Shown: positions 13,707 to 15,968 of the stretch, in pieces
Position numbering within the stretch: the first letter of the stretch is position 1
How the letters are laid out: the number at the start of each line of letters is the position of its first letter
Source of the DNA: Chloroflexota bacterium
Lineage (GTDB): Bacteria; Chloroflexota; Dormibacteria; CF-121
Length of the DNA stretch: 15,968 nt
Assembly: GCA_005889395.1 (NCBI GenBank)
Contig: VBFX01000076.1
Location: forward strand, 1 to 15,968
Direction: 5' to 3'
Notes under the pieces: generated by a model
Told to the model about the DNA's origin: nothing
Databases searched by the model: none
What the model saw: only the letters and a program-made list of their open reading frames with translations
Made by a program: the position numbers and the translations under genes

Positions 13707-14153
13707 ATGGAGTATGAGGTCGAGTTGACTACCACTGCCGAAAGTCCGACCGCCGTTGTGGCCGCGACCACCACCTGGGAGCGGTTCCCGACGCTGTGGA
13801 AAGAAATGCTCGACCAGGTCTGGGCCTTCCTCCGCGACAGCGACCTCCGCACCGACGGGCACAATGTCATGCTCTATAAAGACGACATTCCCAATGTCGA
13901 AGTCGGAGTACAGGTGACCCGGCCCTTCATGCCCACGGGCCACGTCGTACCCTCGAGCCTGCCCGGCGGCAGGGTCGCCCGGACTGTCCATCGCGGCCCC
14001 TACGACCGACTATCCGAGCCGCACCGCGCTGTCCGCGAGTGGTGCGCGGCACGCGGCCTAGTACTCGCCGGACCTCGCTGGGAGATCTACGGCGACTGGC
14101 GGGAGGACCCGGCCGCGCTTGAGACCGAAGTGTGTTACCTGCTGGCCGGGTGA
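13707..14153 (+). CDS. GyrI-like/AraC effector-binding-domain protein
   Basis: A 148-residue stand-alone SOUL/GyrI-like ligand-binding domain without a DNA-binding part. Visible family features are LWKEMLDQVWAFLRDS (30-45), VEVGVQVTRPF (64-74), ARTVHRGPYDRLSEPHRAVREW (91-112) and RWEIYGDW with Glu126 (124-131), the acidic residue that often contacts cationic ligands. Family members bind hydrophobic or cationic drugs, inhibit gyrase or hydrolyse small compounds; this one cannot be specified. The ATG at 13707 fits the family N-terminus but has only a weak ribosome site. An in-frame ATG at 13575 would add 44 residues without family resemblance. It is transcribed divergently from the FAD oxidase across a 133-bp gap. 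Its 3' end overlaps the DUF2255 gene by 19 bp. Confidence 0.85.
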   Translation: MEYEVELTTTAESPTAVVAATTTWERFPTLWKEMLDQVWAFLRDSDLRTDGHNVMLYKDDIPNVEVGVQVTRPFMPTGHVVPSSLPGGRVARTVHRGPYDRLSEPHRAVREWCAARGLVLAGPRWEIYGDWREDPAALETEVCYLLAG

Positions 14154-14527
14154 TCGAAGGGCATGAGTTTGGTTGTCGTCGATCGTGCCTGAGGGGTTAG
14201 CACGCTGTTGAGGATGCTTCCCGCGTAGCGCTGGTATTTGGCCCGGTACGCGGCGTCGACCTTATCGTCGATGGCGTGGTCGGCGTTCACGAACGTGACG
14301 TCTTTCTCGACGCCGCCGGCCCGGATCCGACCTTCACGCCTCTCCTGCGTGCCGCGGAACCATGCCGACGAGGGGCCCTTGACGGATCGGACGTAGAGGC
14401 TGTCGCCATCGCGGACCACCCAGATGGTTACTGGCTTTCGACGCGTGCCGTCGGGCCGGTCTGACGCGATCTCCAGCTCCTCGGCGTTTCCGATCCTTGT
14501 CAGTTCGTCCCTCGTCCATTCACTCAT
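14135..14527 (-). CDS. DUF2255-family protein
   Basis: A 130-residue small cytosolic protein of unknown function. It has the family pattern WTRDELTRIGNAEELEIAS (4-22), TIWVVRDGDSLYVRSVKGP (34-52), WFRGTQERREGRIRAGG (56-72), VEKDVTF (73-79) and AAYRAKYQRYAGSILNSVL (92-110). The fold resembles flavin-binding split-barrel (nitroreductase or pyridoxamine-oxidase-like) proteins, but that is only a suggestion. AGGAGA lies seven bases before the ATG. It follows the CAP-domain gene by 44 bp on the same strand. The TAA stop lies inside the 3' end of the convergent GyrI-like gene, an antisense overlap of 19 bp. Confidence 0.88.
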   Translation of the reverse strand: MSEWTRDELTRIGNAEELEIASDRPDGTRRKPVTIWVVRDGDSLYVRSVKGPSSAWFRGTQERREGRIRAGGVEKDVTFVNADHAIDDKVDAAYRAKYQRYAGSILNSVLTPQARSTTTKLMPFDHPASR

Positions 14528-14571
14528 CGTCGTGTCTCCTATTGACGTACCGGCGCTTCCCTCCGGCTGGA

Positions 14572-15228
14572 CTAACCGAACTCGACGGCAAGATAGGCGG
14601 TGCCGTTGGGCGCAAAGACCCAGGCCACGCCGACGTAGTGATAGGGTCCCAGAATATTGGCCCGGTGCGGCGGATCGCCCATGAACCACGCGTTCATTGC
14701 TGCATCGTTGATGCCGCCTCCCTGGAACCCGATGTTCTCGCCGCTCCTCGAGCCCAGGTGACAGCCCAGATCCAGGCTGGGGCCGTTGGCATGTGAAATG
14801 TATCCCTGTGCCGCCATGCGCGACGCCTGTCCGGTCGCGACGTTTGCGAGGCAGGTGTTCCATAGGAGCGGAGCGAGGCCGGCGGCCTGGCGGTCCTGAT
14901 TGATCAGGCCCCACTGGCCGGTGCCAACGGCGGCATGCGGCGGCGGCGCCTTCGGCCGTAGAGTCGCCATCGGTACCCGTGGGACTATGGTCCGGGCCTC
15001 CGCCGATGGCGTGGGCGGCGGGCGCTCGTCCGCGCGCCGCGGGAGTGGATCGGACCGTACGTCAGCGATTGACAGGGGCCGGATGGATGCCGACTGCGCT
15101 AGCAATGCATGTTGAGGCGGAGCGGCTTGCCCGATGGCCACCACAGCCAGCAGCATGACCCCAACCAGGGCGACACGCGACAGAAGCGGCCTCATCAGTA
15201 GTGATACCGATCTACTCCGCGAAGTCAT
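14572..15228 (-). CDS. Secreted CAP-domain (SCP/PR1-like) protein
   Basis: A 218-residue exported protein. The N-terminus is basic (MTSRSRS, with a second Met at 12) followed by a hydrophobic stretch (SRVALVGVMLLAVVAIGQAA, 17-36), a signal peptide or anchor. Next is a Pro/Ala-rich linker (about 60-100), then a CAP domain: LINQDRQAAGLAPLLWNTCLANVA (108-131), GYISHANG (His146), SGENIGFQ (Glu164), AWFMGDPPHRANILGPYHYVGVAW (His188) and VEFG at the end. The His/Glu cavity residues of the CAP fold are present. Cys126 and Cys156 could form a disulfide outside the cell. Bacterial CAP proteins are extracellular with mostly unknown activity. No good ribosome site precedes ATG 15228 or ATG 15195, so the exact start is uncertain. 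Confidence 0.9.
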   Translation of the reverse strand: MTSRSRSVSLLMRPLLSRVALVGVMLLAVVAIGQAAPPQHALLAQSASIRPLSIADVRSDPLPRRADERPPPTPSAEARTIVPRVPMATLRPKAPPPHAAVGTGQWGLINQDRQAAGLAPLLWNTCLANVATGQASRMAAQGYISHANGPSLDLGCHLGSRSGENIGFQGGGINDAAMNAWFMGDPPHRANILGPYHYVGVAWVFAPNGTAYLAVEFG

Positions 15229-15230
15229 AA

Positions 15231-15256
15231 GGACCGGAGAAACGTTTCCCCGGCCG
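15231..15256. repeat. Imperfect palindrome upstream of the CAP-domain gene
   Basis: The segment is centred on the perfect palindrome GAAACGTTTC (15239-15248). Its 13-base arms match at 10 positions when extended outward (CCGG and CCGG flanks). It fills most of the 44-bp gap between the sigma-factor stop and the CAP start, downstream of a possible leftward -10 element TATAGT (complement of 15259-15264). It could be an operator or a weak hairpin. Confidence 0.35.
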
Positions 15257-15272
15257 ACACTATAACATTGGC

Positions 15273-15968
15273 TCAGCGAGACGCTCGGCCACCGAGCCTG
15301 AGGAAGTCGCGCTCAGCTTTCGTCGGCGCCAACGCGGCTGCCCGCTCATAGGCGGCTGCCGCCTCGTCGGCGCGGCCCAGCCGCCGGAGGAGATCAGCTC
15401 GGGTGGCGTGGAATGGGTAGTAGTCGCCAAGGTCCAACTCGTCTACCAGGCGCAGTGCCGCAGCAGGGCCCTGCACCTCGCCGATGGCGATGGCGCGGTT
15501 GAGGGCAACGACCGGCGTGGGGGAGACCGTAAGCAACTGGTCATAGAGGGCGACGATTTGCAACCAGTCGGTCTGCTGGACAGTCAGGGCGTCGGCATGC
15601 ACGGCGTTGATAGCGGCCTGCAGCAGGTATTGACCGGGCGGACTATGGCGACGGTACCGGCGGACGATCGCCTGACCCTCCTCGATTAGCGCCCGATCCC
15701 AGCGGGTACGGTCCTGCTCGCCCAGGAGTACGAGAGAGCCGTCAGGTTGTGATCGCGACGCGCGACGCGACTCGCTCAGGAGCAGCAGCGCCAGCAGGCC
15801 GGCCACCTCGGGCTCGTTAGGCATGAGTGTCGATAGCACGCGTGCCAGCCGGATCGCCTCACGGCGGAGATCCAGTTCGGCCGGTGTGGGCGGCCCGGCA
15901 TTGTAGAGAAGGTAGACGACAGCTAGCACGGGGCGGAGGCGGCCGGGCAACTCGTGAACTTCGGGCAT
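15273..15968 (-). CDS. ECF42-type RNA polymerase sigma factor, C-terminal part (start outside window)
   Basis: The frame runs off the right edge. An ATG coincides with the last bases, but it stands where relatives have an internal VP(x)HELP sequence, so it is probably not the start. The 231 visible residues are the long C-terminal extension of ECF42-type sigma factors (DUF6596/TPR-like): HELPGRLRPVLAVVYLLYNAG (5-25), LRREAIRLARVLSTLMPNEPEVAGLLALLLL (34-64), RTRWDRALIEEG, GQYLLQAAINAVHADA, TDWLQIVALYDQLL, SPTPVVALNRAIAIGEVQGP and the helical-repeat end LRRLGRADEAAAAYERAAALAPTKAERDFL. The sigma-2 and sigma-4 regions would lie upstream of this part. The usual NEGY motif reads NAGP here. ECF42 genes often adjoin DGPF/YCII-family genes, which would be outside this window. 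CAP and DUF2255 genes follow on the same strand. Confidence 0.88.
   Translation of the reverse strand: MPEVHELPGRLRPVLAVVYLLYNAGPPTPAELDLRREAIRLARVLSTLMPNEPEVAGLLALLLLSESRRASRSQPDGSLVLLGEQDRTRWDRALIEEGQAIVRRYRRHSPPGQYLLQAAINAVHADALTVQQTDWLQIVALYDQLLTVSPTPVVALNRAIAIGEVQGPAAALRLVDELDLGDYYPFHATRADLLRRLGRADEAAAAYERAAALAPTKAERDFLRLGGRASR

Overview
The window is GC-rich, densely packed bacterial DNA with about 16 protein genes, no RNA genes, no CRISPR array and no recognisable transposase. Gene content (mycobacterial-type beta-carbonic anhydrase, CFP30B-like two-domain VOC protein, ECF42-type sigma factor, monocovalent BBE-like FAD oxidase, DUF2255, GyrI-like protein) fits a high-GC soil bacterium of the Actinomycetota, the Chloroflexota or a relative. 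The sequence alone does not decide between these. No intergenic gap exceeds about 135 bp.

Layout. (1) 1-372 (+): 3' part of a beta-carbonic anhydrase. (2) 387-4050 (-): a co-directional series read tetR, pirin, PLP decarboxylase, TMEM175-like membrane protein. The last two are joined by an ATGA overlap. The tetR-pirin gap holds an 8-bp inverted repeat and a possible 11-codon leader ORF. (3) 4051-4177: a divergent control region with three copies of a TetR-type operator related to CTTACGGTGTA. (4) 4178-7569 (+): a four-gene operon with an MDR-family quinone oxidoreductase that lacks an internal segment, two DUF4386 membrane proteins sharing an N-terminal tag, and an SDR oxidoreductase. The first three genes are joined by ATGA overlaps. 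(5) 7699-8478 (+): a two-domain VOC protein ending in a strong hairpin terminator. (6) 8592-9749 (+): an aminotransferase-fold protein with no lysine where the PLP Schiff-base lysine should be. (7) 9794-13573 (-): read BBE-like FAD oxidase, RibD-type dihydrofolate reductase homologue, N-hydroxylating (SidA/IucD-type) monooxygenase, PrxQ-like peroxiredoxin. A perfect 62-bp direct repeat from the 3' end of the reductase gene lies on both sides of the monooxygenase, which is truncated exactly at the repeat. (8) 13707-14153 (+): GyrI-like ligand-binding protein, overlapping by 19 bp the convergent DUF2255 gene (14135-14527, -). (9) 14572-15968 (-): a secreted CAP-domain protein and the C-terminal part of an ECF42-type sigma factor that continues past the window edge.

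How the genes may work together. The TetR-centred block looks like a small inducible redox or detoxification unit. The repressor sits between its divergent operon (MDR, DUF4386 x2, SDR) and the co-directional pirin/decarboxylase/TMEM175 genes. The right half resembles an accessory stress and redox region that has been rearranged. I see no complete defence system, biosynthetic cluster or mobile element. The most notable signals are the probable non-catalytic aminotransferase, the reductase-tail duplication that cuts the monooxygenase, the deleted MDR protein and the triple-operator control region.
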